DNA of 38,081 nucleotides from contig BFEA01000812.1 in the NCBI GenBank assembly GCA_003427395.1, positions 286,947 to 325,027 on the forward strand, in the 5' to 3' direction. This document shows, piece by piece, positions 10,460-20,639 of this stretch. Position 1 is the first letter of the stretch, and each line of letters opens with the position of its first letter. The position numbers and the translations under genes were made by a program. The stretch comes from Chara braunii. Taxonomy: Eukaryota; Streptophyta; Charophyceae; Charales; Characeae. The notes beneath the pieces were generated by a model. That model was not told the DNA's origin. It did not search any database and worked only from the letters and a program-made list of their open reading frames with translations.

Positions 10460-13400
10460 ACTGAAAATTGCCACGTGGAATATATGTGGGTTAGGAGACA
10501 CATCTGGAAGAGACAAGAAAGTCAGACTCAAACGCTGGATACACGAAAAACGAATCTCGATTATTTGTCTTTAGGAGACAAAGTTGATCGAGGAGAAGAT
10601 AAGGAGTCTGGTGAATTGGTGGGATGGACCACAAGTTTGGTCCCCTGCCCAAGGTACAAAAGAAGGCGTAACAATCCTAGTCCACGAAGATCTGAACGTG
10701 GAGATTATCGATCATTACAGTGATTTATGGGGTCATTGGGCGTGGATTAAGCTGGGAAATGGTCAGACAGACTGGGTCATAACCACTGTGTACGCTCCGG
10801 TAGTTAGGAAGGAAAGGGAGAAATTCATGGAAATTCTTCCATTCATGCTACCAGATGTAGACAACCTCATTATAATAGGAGATTGGAACCAAACTCTAGA
10901 CGAGAACAGGGAAAGAGGTAAACGAGACTCCACATGTGCAATTCTGCCTATTACGGACTTTATGACGAAATTTCATCTGCATGATCCGTATCGCGAAATG
11001 CACCCGCTGGACAGAGGTTACACATGGTTTTCTCATCAGGGGAAAGGTAGAAGACAAGATTACTTCCTTATAAATGAGGGACTACTCAACACAGTACAGA
11101 GGATAGATTCAATTAATCACCCGCTATCTGATCATAACCCAGTCACTATCGAGTTCAGAATAGGAGAGGAGACGCCATATGGAGTAGGCTATTTCTGGTT
11201 AAATACCGAGCACCTCCAGAATCAACAAGTGAGAGAATGGGTTACTTCCTTCTGGGATAGATGGACTACGAGAAAGGAGCAGTTCACTACAACAGCAGAC
11301 TGATGGGAAACAGGCTTAGGGATACTGTCAAAGTTGTCGAGTGTCTATTCAAGAACACTGGCGATAGAACACCACAAAGAAGAATCTAAGTGCATGAGGA
11401 GGATAGAGTACGCAGAAGAGAGGATGAAAACACACCCAATCTCGGAGTTAGTATGGGAAAAAGAAAGAAAGAGAAGAATGAAAGATTGGGACAGAATGCA
11501 ACAAGAAAACTCAGACAGATTGGTGGAGCGGTTGAAGGTTAAGGGACTGGTGGTTTATGATAGAATGACGAAGGACTCCTTTCAAAAACTATTGCTCATA
11601 AGACAATCTCAGCCTCTGAAAGAGCTATCATATCCTTTATGCGACTCCGAACCAACAACAACGCTTCCGGAGGAACTTTGCAGATACGTCGCCTACTACT
11701 ATCAGGACATCCTAACTTCGAGAAGACCACAGAAGGGAGCAAATACGGACCTATCACTCTACAATAATCATTGGACTAATTTCAGGAGGAGACTCCCAGC
11801 TCATGGGAGGCTGGACCTAGATAGACCAGTGACAACTGAAGAAGCTAAGGCGACTCTGAACTTAATGGCAAAAGGGAAGGTACCTAGGGAGGACGGGTTA
11901 CCAGTAGAATTCTTCCAAACCTTTTGGGCATCGATAGAAAAAGTTATGGTAGAGATCTATAACGAAATTCTGGTTGGGGGGAAACTCCCACACAGTGCCC
12001 ACAAGGGAAGTATCTTTATGCTATATAAGAAGGGTAATAGGGACGATATCCGTAACTGGCGCCCAATTTTCCTCCTTAAAGTAGTGTACAAAATTCTGGC
12101 CAAAACCTTGGCCAGACGTCTTGCCAGGTATCTCCCATAACTGATCCTGGAGGATCAGGCGGCGTTTGTCAGAGGACGCTCCATTCTGGATAACATTGTT
12201 ACAGCAATAGAGGCGATGGAGCTGATACAAAAGGAAAACAGAGACTTTGCAATGATTCTACTTGACATGGAAAACGCGTATGACCGGGTCAACTGGTCAT
12301 ATGTCTTGACCACGTTGCGCTGATTAGAATTCGGCGAAAACTTCTGTCAATGGGTCGTAGTGCTGTACTCCTTCTCCACAGCGGCAGTCATGGTGAACGG
12401 TCACTTCTCAAAAACATTTCCCCTCTCTCGTTCCCTCCGATAAGGCTGCCCATTGGCGCCTCTTTTGTTTGTAGTGCCATTAGAAATAGTCTTATGAAAT
12501 ATCCGCAGTAGTGTAGCAATAGGAGGGCTACCCACCTGAGGACAGAACTGTCGGGTCAAGGCGTTAGCAGACGACTTATTCGCGGTAGCAAAAAACACGG
12601 AGGACTCGCTTCGAGCACTGAGGCTGTGCCTGAAAGAATACGATGAGGTATCTGAAGCGGCCATAAATTGGTCGAAGTCGGCCTTCCTACTCCTAAGCTC
12701 ATTCAACATCAAAGTAAAGTGGGGCATGAAGCGCATCCCGGATCATCAATCGGAAAGATTTTTGGGGCTCCAACTGACTCTTCTTTCCTGCGCAGCAGAC
12801 CAGGACGAACTTCTGCAACAGAAAGTGGTAAACCGGGTTTCCACATGGGGGAAAACCCTGCACCTATCTTTGATGGGAAGGGCTTTGGTTGTTAACGTGG
12901 CACTGTTTGCCCTGCTGTGGTACGTCGGAAAGATCCGACCCCTGGGCCGGAAAGCAAGAACAGTTATCAAGCGCCGCTCCACTCGCTTCATCTGGAAACC
13001 ATATGCGAAAGAAGGTGATGGATGCATGTCCAAGGTGGCATGGGATCAGATCTGCTTCCAGCGGAAGAAAGGAGGGTTGGGTCTCAGAGACCCAGACAGA
13101 CAAAACACGACCATGTTGGCCAACTAGGTAACCAAGGCCATTTGCTCAACAGAAGAACAACATTGAATACTTCTCGCAGAAGAATTACTGGCGAAGGCCT
13201 GGAACCTCCGGCGCCCAGAAGATGTTTGGGCATGCATCTGGGTGGACTCCTATCTGCGAAGACAATGCTCATCGGAGTTCTGGACAGACATCTTAAAGGC
13301 ATGGAGGAAAGTAAAACCGGAAAAGTGGACGCTACCGGTGACCAAACAAGAGGTACTCTTGCAGATCATCTTCGAAAACCTGCACATCAGAACATAGTCA

Positions 13401-13860
13401 GGGGAATGGATCACAACAAATAGAACAAAGGAAAGCTTCGAAAGAGCTTGGATAAAAAGAAGAGTGGTGAGGATCAAGGATCTCTGGTACGAGTACCGGT
13501 GAGACTGGATTCCAATAGGGGATATGATGGAGAAGTTGGAAGGCCTAAAAGGAATAGAAGGAAAACTGATGCAAATAAAGGAAGCTACTCCAGCGGAGTG
13601 GAGACACTTACTCAGTCCGGCAGGAGTGAACCCATTGGGCACATGGTTCGTGAACCAGGCAGAAGCACAACCGAATACTTTTTGGAAACTCGTAGAGTAT
13701 GGAACACAAGGAAAAAGGAAGTTTCAACAATGGACCAGAGCAGGCCAACAATCATCAGTCAAACTCATACAACTGGAAGAAGGGGAAGGCCTCCCCCATC
13801 CCCCAGCGGTGCTGACACAGATTAGAACCAAGGAGAGCTGCGACGATGCAGGCCAATGGA
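10452..13860 (+). pseudogene. LINE-B ORF2: endonuclease and reverse transcriptase, eleven stops, no frameshift
   Basis: One frame from ATG 10452 carries the whole homology. Endonuclease blocks are IATWNICG, CL*ETK (the TAG at 10572 replaces the expected Gln of the LQET block), VYAPV, IGDWN, YTWFS, RRQDYFLI and LSDHNPV. RT blocks are NWRPIFLL, DQAAFVRGRSI, LLDMENAYDRVNW, GCPLAPLLF and an intact LADD (12564-12575). Stops are TAG 10572, TGA 11301, TAA 12138, TGA 12321, TAA 12441, TGA 12495, TGA 12537, TAG 13125, TGA 13164, TAG 13395 and TGA 13500. Homology to LINE-A ends near 13840-13860, before the Cys/His segment. All catalytic residues I can see are retained despite the stops. Confidence 0.85.
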
Positions 13861-13973
13861 CAGTGGAACTAAGCGCAAAAGGGCGCCCGTTATCGGTCTG
13901 TCCCCTCCCCACACCCGCTAGCTTAGATCAATCCGACGGGGGGCGGCTTCTAGGTCCCCTGGTTCTCTACAAC

Positions 13974-14015
13974 GACCCTGGTGGGGTCAACGACCCTGGT
14001 GGGGTCAACGACCGT
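13974..14015 (+). repeat. 18-bp tandem repeat
   Basis: A unit starting AACGACCCTGGTGGGGTC occurs twice, followed by a partial third copy. It sits just past the point where LINE-B homology ends. Confidence 0.85.
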
Positions 14016-14045
14016 TATCGTTCCCAAGTGCCTTCTTTAAGGTGA

Positions 14046-14465
14046 GGAGCGGCCTCCCCTCTTAATCGCCTGTTGTAACGGCGGCTGCACCCGACGTGGG
14101 CATGGTTCTTCGCCCCCTCCCCTTTTTGCACTTTCTCACGGAGGCAATGATAAGGTCCGCGGTCGGCGCTCGGCCCCTCCCTAGTGGCTTTTGCACTACG
14201 CTCTGGCCATTTTGAGGAGGTCAGTTTCTGAACTGGTCCTTACCGTGATCTTAAGTGTGGCACGGCGAGGGTAAAGAACTCTCGCCTAGTGCTCGTAGAG
14301 AGCCTCATCAGGAGTCCGTTCGCAGTTCAGTGGATTTGAGGCATCCTAGGTAGCCTGAGGAAGGCACCGAACCTGGAGTGTAATGGGCTCATCACTAGGA
14401 AAGGAGACGCGACAGATCGGAGAGTGGGAAGTAAAACTTGCAGCCAGAGACTCGTAACCTCCAAA
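14046..14465. other. No gene recognised
   Basis: Unique-looking, moderately GC-rich sequence between the LINE-B break and the GAGCTC repeat. No long open frame or motif was found. It may be the remnant of whatever removed the LINE-B 3' end. Confidence 0.4.
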
Positions 14466-15180
14466 ATTCGATCATCCCGCGAGCTCACGCATCAGCGGGC
14501 TCGTAAGAAGAACTCGCGACCCGAACCGCAAACTTAGAACGACCAGGGAGCTCACTGGGAGGACACGCATCCAAGCACAATAGGGTGGACAACGAGCTCG
14601 CGAGAAAACTTGCAATAGAGAAAACAACGAGTTTGCAAGAAGCGCTCACTTTTGGAGAGGAAGCCTGCGATCGACAAGGAGAGTAACCGGCGAGCTCAAG
14701 GAAGTGCTCTCAACCAGTACAGATTATCCAACGAGCTCAAAGACGCAGTCACAACAAGAACAACGAAAATATAGTAACCAACGAGCTTAGAACGGTGAAC
14801 AATAGAGTTGCCGGCGACCGAAAATAGAGTAACCAGCGAGCTCAGAATAGCCTAACCAGCGAGCTCAATGAAGTAAGCGTTCTCAACCCGAACAACGAAA
14901 ATATAGTGACCAACGAGCTCAGGACAACGAAAATAGAGTGACCAGCGACCTAAAAAAGAGTAACTTGCGAGCTTAGAATAGCCTAACCAAGGAGCTCAAA
15001 GAAGTTTTCTCGACCAAAGCAGCGAGAATGGAGTAACCGTCGAGCTCGAAGAAGTGTTCTCAACCCGAACAACGGAAATATAGTAGCCCGCGAGCTTAGG
15101 ACGGCGGAATTAAAGTAACCTGCGAGCTTAGAAAAGCCTAACCAGCGAGTTCAAAGAAGTGTTTTCAGCCGGAGTCTTTC
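14466..15180. repeat. Degenerate repeat centred on (A/G)CGAGCTC(A/G)
   Basis: About ten GAGCTC and at least four GAGCTT cores, most preceded by AAC or GC, recur every 25-60 bp. They alternate with ACAACGAAAATA and GTAACC blocks. Longer words such as TCTCAACC recur at 14708, 14881 and 15058, so there is irregular higher-order order. No protein is encoded. Confidence 0.75.
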
Positions 15181-15755
15181 AGAGAAGAAACCTGGGGTCC
15201 GCGACAGTCAGCGAATTCGGAGATCCCGTGCTTCGACAACACCTTCAGATACATTGATGACTTGGGCGCCTTCAACAACGCAATCATAAGGGATTTCCAA
15301 CAACGCTATGCGGATGAATATATAGAGATAAAAGAAAATACGGAATTGACGGAGGACGGATTGGGACGTGTGGCAAATTTTCTCAGCGCAACTGTCACCA
15401 TCACCTCCCCGCACACCGGCGCCTACACCACTTCCAGACATGACAAGCGCCTGGGTCTGGGCTTCACTCCGTGCAAATTCATGAAATACAAGTCCAACAG
15501 AAGTGCCAAACAGTCACTTCAGATTATAACGACTCAGGTGGCATAGGTCCTACTGCTATGTTCCGAACATGAGGACGCAGCCAAGGAAATAAAAAAGGTG
15601 GTTGCAGCAATGAGGGGCAAGGGATTCGCCGCGGATGCCTGCTGGAGAACGGTCAAGAAGACCCTGCGGAACGCATACCTCTACCAACCTGGCAGAGTGT
15701 CTGTGCATACCGTCAGGGAAAAGCTGGTTGAGCTTTACAGAGTTACTGACCAGTG
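15181..15755 (+). pseudogene. Fragment of a YIDD-type reverse transcriptase, unrelated to the LINE ORF2s
   Basis: One frame reads CFDNTFRYIDDLGAFNN at about 15232-15282, a textbook RT catalytic block (Y-x-D-D) in a context unlike the LADD of the two LINEs. Downstream are an FLSATVTI strand, an SRHDKRLGLGF block and, after one TAG at 15544-15546, a RGKGFAADACWRTVKKTL helix and a short tail. The (Y/H)DKR box followed by a QGF-like helix reminds me of RTs from Penelope-like or related retroelements, but I cannot place the family from memory. The 5' RT blocks (fingers, motif A) are missing: the fragment begins at the GAGCTC repeat and dissolves into a GT repeat. Confidence 0.62.
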
Positions 15756-15830
15756 TGTGTTTGTGTATGTTTGTGTATGTTTGTGTCTGTGTTCGTGTGT
15801 GTTGAGAAAGGTATATGTGTGTATGGTGTC
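15752..15830 (+). repeat. GT-rich microsatellite
   Basis: Imperfect TGTGTTTGTGTATG units at the end of the RT fragment. Translations across it give CVCVCV-type artefacts. Confidence 0.9.
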
Positions 15831-15918
15831 CGGGGGACAACTGGGCCGAGAGGGCCGGTTGGTCTCCGGACTACCATCCCCTCGGACCCGGTCATTCCTC
15901 GGAGGGAACAGGGTGGGA

Positions 15919-15956
15919 CACACACACACACAGACACACACACACACACACACATG
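15919..15956 (+). repeat. CA microsatellite
   Basis: (CA)n run interrupted by one GA. It is complementary to the GT run 90 bp upstream, so the two could pair as an imperfect hairpin around a GC-rich loop. Confidence 0.9.
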
Positions 15957-16045
15957 CATAGAGGGATGAGGATATGCCAGGAGAAGGAGCGACCAATCAA
16001 AAGAAGGAAGGTTAATCCTACAAGGACTGGGGGAACTCGTGATCA

Positions 16046-16289
16046 GTTCCTGTTTTCCTTTTTTCCTTTTTTCCTTTTTTTTTTTTTTCTTCTTTTTTCT
16101 TTTTCCCTTTTCTTTTTTCCTTTTTTTTCTTCATTTTCTTTTTCTCCTCTTTCTCCCCCTCATTTTTCTTTTCTTTTCTTTTCTTTTCTTTTCTTTTCTT
16201 GTCCTTTTTTTTCCTTTATTTTCTTCTAAACTTTTGTTCTTCCCCCCTTTTTTTTCCTTTTTTTCCTTTATTTTTTTCTTTTCTTTTTC
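16046..16289 (+). repeat. Polypyrimidine (T/C) tract
   Basis: About 240 bp almost purely T and C on this strand, including repeated TTTTC pentamers near 16168-16200. The frames read as FFSFLF low-complexity runs and are not genes. Confidence 0.9.
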
Positions 16290-16495
16290 GCTATGAGAGA
16301 ATTGTGAATAATAATTAGCAAATGGGGCTGATGCTTGAATTTCTGCTCGCTAGTAGCCTGAATGGTAGGCAGGTCCCCCCGCACGATTTAATCAGTAAGG
16401 AACGTACTATGGGAGTGGCTCGACTATAGCCAGGACACGACAATTAGGGGCACTTGGGGATAGATTGAGCCCTTGGACGGAGTCGGCCTATTTGC
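16290..16495. other. No gene recognised
   Basis: Mixed-composition spacer between two pyrimidine tracts; nothing recognisable. Confidence 0.4.
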
Positions 16496-16578
16496 CCTTC
16501 CTATTTTGATTTTTCGTTTTCCTTTTTCTCGTTTTTTCTTTTTTTCTCTTTTTTTCTCTTTTTTCCTCTTTTTTTTTA
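16496..16578 (+). repeat. Second polypyrimidine tract
   Basis: T/C-only run with CTTTTTTTCTC-like units, similar to the larger tract just upstream. Confidence 0.85.
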
Positions 16579-17959
16579 CGCCGTAGGATTACTACATCAA
16601 ACGAGGGAACGGGAATGGTGACTTCTAACGAAAGGATGTTATTTCTGGGGATGCGCTATGACTATATTAGTATAGGGTGAGGGAGGCACTATTCATCGGA
16701 CCATCGGGCGAAAATTGCTTATGACAAGCGGGTTGGGCACGGTGCGTTCCGGTTTCTGCGCTGCGGAAGGGGCTCGGGAGGAGCGAAGGATATGGACTTC
16801 TTTGCAGAATGGGACCTGGGAGAGGAGCAACCGGACACGGAGGAAGTGGTAACGCTATCGCAAGAGGACACTCTCACGCGACCTTATGCCTAGACGTGCA
16901 CCGGCCAAGCGTCATGCAGACCGACGCCTCCTGCCCCGCCGACGCCTTCCTGACCTGCCCTTGCCCCTCCACTCCTGCTCTGAACATAACCGCATCCCTT
17001 CTCCTTCTACCGGCCCTGCTGCCGAATCTCGCCATAGCCATCGCGCTCTTTGTTGCGTGTCTTTCTGAGCCGGTCTTTCTCAGCCTACCTTCCAGGCGCT
17101 TCACTATATTGATAGGGAGTACCATCTGTTTCGCCACACTCTTCCTCATGAGCTCATGTTGCCTATTTTTTTAGCTCGGCGCTATTCGCCGGATATGCAG
17201 TTACGCAGGTGAAGTAATTGCAAGCAGCGGGCAGTGCGGCATTATGGAGCGAGGGACGGGAGCGGAGAACTTGTCGTGTGTGTTTTTTTAGCTTTTTTAG
17301 CTTTTCTTTCCTTCCTTTCCTTTCTGTTCTTCATCTATTCCCTTCCCTACTCCCCTCCGCATATTTTCTCACTCCCTCAAACCCCCTCCTCCCATCCTCT
17401 GATTTTCCCTCCCCACCCAAGGAGCCATCCAACATCCCTGTCTCATTGAACCCCCTATCACACACCTCCCCCTACCTCTCTGCCTTCCAAAGACCATGGA
17501 AGTTGTCCTTCCCTCTGACGATGCCCCACGTGGCATGAGGCAGAAAAGCGCTTTCGGGATTTGTCACACCCTTCCTCTAAATTCGGCGAGATGATCCGTA
17601 CGGAGTACAGGAGCACATCGGATCTGGAGGATAGAGCTGAAGCAGGATTCTTCTTCCTCCCCCTCTTCTCCCTTTTCCCTCCTTCATTTCATTCGTCCCG
17701 TCTTTATTCCTCCCGTTCTCTTTACCTTTTACTGAAACTATGAGCACGATGAGGTTGTTTTGGAGTGTATCATTTTTTTCGAGTAAAGATACGTAACGTT
17801 TCTTTTTTGTAATAACGATCGGCCTTTTGTGAATGGGAGTGTGGATTTTTACGATTTCTCCATGTCATTCCCCTGGATGCATGTGTACTTTGTCCTTTTA
17901 ATCTTTGCATGGTCGTGTGAATCTTCTTGCCCTCTCTCTACCAAAAAAAGGGGGTCTAT
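16579..17959. other. No supported gene; small ORFs and another pyrimidine-rich stretch
   Basis: A 33-codon acidic ORF (ATG 16792, stop 16891-16893, starting MDFFAEWDLGEE) could be an exon start but has no supporting homology. An overlapping frame of 121 codons (16809-17174) has a hydrophobic C-terminal half but biased composition. 17280-17420 and 17640-17740 are strongly pyrimidine-rich on the + strand. No splice structure could be supported. Confidence 0.35.
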
Positions 17960-18374
17960 CCCGGCTTATTTCTCTCCTTCCTATTGCCCACCTTTTTATG
18001 AGTATCATATTCCCCTATTTAATGTTATCACATGAAAATGGATTCTGCTAACGAACTATTCCCAATTTGTTGAGAACGCGATCACTATGGATGATGCTTT
18101 TTGTTGAATTGAGTATCTTGTTTTCACCTGAAGTTTTTCGAAAAAAGGAAGGGTATCTTCGTCTTCCCGGCAAGCTCATAGCTACCCTAGACTTAGACAA
18201 CTTTATGCTCCCCCACCACCATTGGACACTCAAAATGGTTATACCTTGCCGCAATGTTGTATCACCCCCACGACCTGCCCACCGCTCGCAATATGCCGAC
18301 ATCACGGTCGGAGTAGTGCGAGTTTGACGTGTCGCTCTCGTACGCAGCTCATGCAACACACACATGCCCCCCCT
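17960..18374 (+). repeat. Direct duplication, unit 1
   Basis: Begins CCCGGCTTATTTCTCT and ends near a short CA run. Shared landmarks with unit 2 are TATTCCCCT, GGATTCTGC, TATGGAT(G)..TGCTTTTTGTTGAAT, GGAAGGGTATCT, GTATCACCCCC and GTAGTGCGAGT..GACGTGTCG. No conserved reading frame links the two units. Confidence 0.8.
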
Positions 18375-18820
18375 CCCGGCTTATTTCTCTTCTTCTCATT
18401 CCCTTTGTTATCAGTATCGTATTCCCCTCTTTAATCTTACCACATGGAAATGGATTCTGCCGAGTATACGGATACCTGTTAATGGGCTATTCTTAACTCT
18501 TTTTGAAAACGCAATCGCTATGGATGGTGCTTTTTGTTGAATTAATTGTATTGTTTTTGCCTGATTTTTGCATAAAAGGAAGGGTATCTCCGCCTTCCTG
18601 ACCTCGTCTCACCACCTTCGCACTCATGGCTACCCTCGACTCAAACGGCTTTGTGCCTCCCCACCACTATTGGATGCTCAATATGGTTATACCCTGCCGC
18701 GCCGATGTATCACCCCCGTGACCTGATCATCGCTCACAATGTGCTTGCATACCCTGTCGAAGTAGTGCGAGTATGACGTGTCGTACTTGTACACAATTCA
18801 TGTGACACACACACACACAG
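18375..18820 (+). repeat. Direct duplication, unit 2
   Basis: Tandem partner of the preceding unit. The offset between matching landmarks grows from 415 bp at the start to 449 bp at the end, so indels have accumulated. Its CA-rich end runs into the long CA microsatellite, which probably grew from it. Confidence 0.8.
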
Positions 18821-18846
18821 ATACACGCACACACACACACACACAN

Positions 18847-18891
<45 letters not shown>

Positions 18892-18910
18892 NACACACAC
18901 ACACNCANNC
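18805..18910 (+). repeat. (CA)n microsatellite with N bases
   Basis: About 100 bp of CA repeats containing isolated N positions, which mark uncertain base calls or collapsed repeat length. Confidence 0.95.
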
Positions 18911-18965
18911 AATCAATAAATCAATCAATTAAATCACAACAATCGATCAATCAATCAATCAATCA
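18911..18965 (+). repeat. (AATC)n microsatellite
   Basis: Imperfect ATCA/AATC tetranucleotide run directly joined to the CA microsatellite. Confidence 0.9.
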
Positions 18966-19300
18966 AACATTTTATTTATTTATTTTTTTTAAATTTTGCA
19001 TCTGCATTTTTTTTAAACACCTCATTTCCCTGCAAAAATCACAAATTCATTTCTAAAAAAAATACAGGTGAACTCAAGGACCATATATCTCATGACAAAA
19101 ATGACAAAAAAAAAAATCCTGCTTTTCTTTATATATATATATTTTTATCTTTGTTTAAATCGATTTTAGTTTTTGATTTTTTAAAAATCCTAAACAAAGT
19201 CAGATTCAAAAAAATATATAGGACTGTAGGGTTTTCGAAGCCCTACACCCCCATATATATATATATATATATTACGTATTTTTAGGGGTGGGAAAAAAAT
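18966..19300. other. AT-rich spacer with hairpin and TA run; no gene
   Basis: Contains A and T homopolymers, TA runs at 19132-19142 and 19252-19272, and a perfect 7-bp stem TGTAGGG / CCCTACA (19225-19231 with 19241-19247). No coding signal. Confidence 0.6.
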
Positions 19301-19345
19301 ACTGAAAAAACAGGCCGCGGACCGGGTCTCATCGCCCGAGGCCGC

Positions 19346-19362
19346 GGCCGAGAATCTCGGCC
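19346..19362. repeat. GC-rich palindrome
   Basis: GGCCGAGA and TCTCGGCC face each other across one base, inside a wider GGCCGCGG-rich stretch (19312-19372). This is a sharp GC island in AT-rich surroundings. Confidence 0.75.
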
Positions 19363-19518
19363 TAGGCCGCGGGTGTCACATAGCACAGATCTAAGGCAGT
19401 ACTGTGCTGCCTGTCTCCTAGTCTCCGAGTCAGAACTCTATTCTCCTGACAGATGCAGCCCTATAGTCCGGTACTTCCCTTCATAAAGGTTAACAAGGAA
19501 TCGATCAGTCTGTCTAGG

Positions 19519-20330
19519 CTAGGTCATAGTCAGCGTGGCGGCCACTATTGGTTGCTCAGCCTCGATCGGAATTCGTGAAAGTCCATCAGCTACCACATTC
19601 TTTGTTCCCGAGATTCTCTCCACAGTATAATCGCAGAGCCGGATCTTGATCAGCCATCGAGCGATAGTGAGATCAGTCAGATTGAAGCCTTTCTGTAAAA
19701 CTGACGCTACTGCCGTATGGTCTACCCGTAGAATGAATCGTCTCCCGTATATGTAGTGTCTAAAAGCATCTAAACACTGTAGAACAACTAACACCTCCTT
19801 CTTGAATTGACTGTAGTTCCGTTCAGTGGTGTTGAGCGTACGACTCTCGAATCTCAGTGGCCTCTCCTTATCGTCGACGTCCTTTTGAGAAAGCAACCCT
19901 CCAATTGAGCACGACCCAGCATCGGTAGACACTATGAACGGTCTGTTGGTCTCGTCCTCGAAAAATGGCACACCTAGGATTCGTCCCCCTTCTTTACATT
20001 CTTCCTTGACGTCTAACATCGCAAGCTCTTGTGGAGAATCCCAGCGAAACCGCTTCGTTTTCCTAAGGAGAGTCGGAAGAGGCTCTGCCTTCTCCGTGTA
20101 TCCACGTATGAAGATCCTCCAGTAGCCTACAACTCCTAAGAATTGGTGGACTTATGTAGCGCTATGCAACGGAGTCACCCAGTTCAGCAATTTATCTAAC
20201 TTTGTCGGGTCTGCTCGGCGACCTCTTGAATCACATATGAACCCCAGAATCTTAATCGTCGAGACTGCCCACCGGCTCTTCGTCCCACTAAGCGTTAGAT
20301 GTCTGTTAGATGCTGCTCTATGAACCTCCT
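19519..20330 (-). pseudogene. Ty3-A: Ty3-type retrotransposon RT end and RNase H relic
   Basis: On the - strand one frame reads, from about 20330 downward, SRWAVSTIKILGFICDSRG (RT thumb/connection), then one in-frame TAA near 20154, then VHQFLGVVGYWRIFIRGYTEKAEPL. RNase H follows: VSTDAGSCSIGGLLSQ, ERNYSQFKKEVLVV, YGRRFILRVDHTAVAS and NVVADGLSR, ending at 19519. These are the standard Ty3 RT-tether-RNase H landmarks. The RT catalytic half, protease and integrase are absent, and no LTR was seen. It lies opposite in orientation to Ty3-B. Confidence 0.87.
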
Positions 20331-20639
20331 GACGCCAGGAGCAACCATCTGACACCAGGAGCAACCTCCTCATGAAAAGGATCGAACCGTCCTCGTCACA
20401 TACCTTCTCCCTCCCTGCCTCCCTTCGTCCTCGTCACGTACCTTCTCCGTCCCTCCTAAACCGCGACTCTGAAAAAAGATTCTAAACTGCGGCTCTGAAA
20501 CGGGACGCAGTAACAGCAAAGCAATCTCTCTTATTTGCGACTCAACAACTGAAAAAAAACTATAAACTGGAACTCTGAACCGGGACGCAGTAACAGCAAA
20601 CTCCGAACATGGGAAATGACCTTCTTCGATAAACCTAGA
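20331..20639. repeat. Short local duplications
   Basis: A CTGACRCCAGGAGCAACC unit occurs twice (20329-20367). CGTCCTCGTCAC.TACCTTCTCC occurs twice (20390-20450). CGGGACGCAGTAACAGCAAA occurs twice (about 20500 and 20580). No gene. Confidence 0.7.

Larger units (their letters stand above)
7563..13860 (+). mobile_element. LINE-B: second L1-type element, head-to-tail with LINE-A, 3' end missing
   Basis: This has the same gene order as LINE-A but clearly diverged protein sequence, so it is a different subfamily rather than a recent duplicate. Homology to LINE-A ORF2 runs from the endonuclease to the block before the zf-RVT-like segment and stops near 13840-13860; the Cys/His C-terminus, 3' UTR and poly(A) are absent. 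Loss of the 3' end is not explained by incomplete reverse transcription, so a later deletion or insertion is likely. The left end is taken just after the LINE-A tail and is approximate. Confidence 0.83.

Noticed and set aside
15735-16296. CVCVCV, HTHTHT and Phe-rich frames
   Set aside because: Products of GT, CA and pyrimidine repeats.
16809-17174. 121-codon ORF with a hydrophobic C-terminal half
   Set aside because: Overlapping frames on both strands are equally open, composition is biased, and there is no conserved motif or regulatory context.
19225-19247. Telomere-like TAGGGTTTT word in the AT-rich spacer
   Set aside because: Only one copy, part of a short hairpin; no tandem array.
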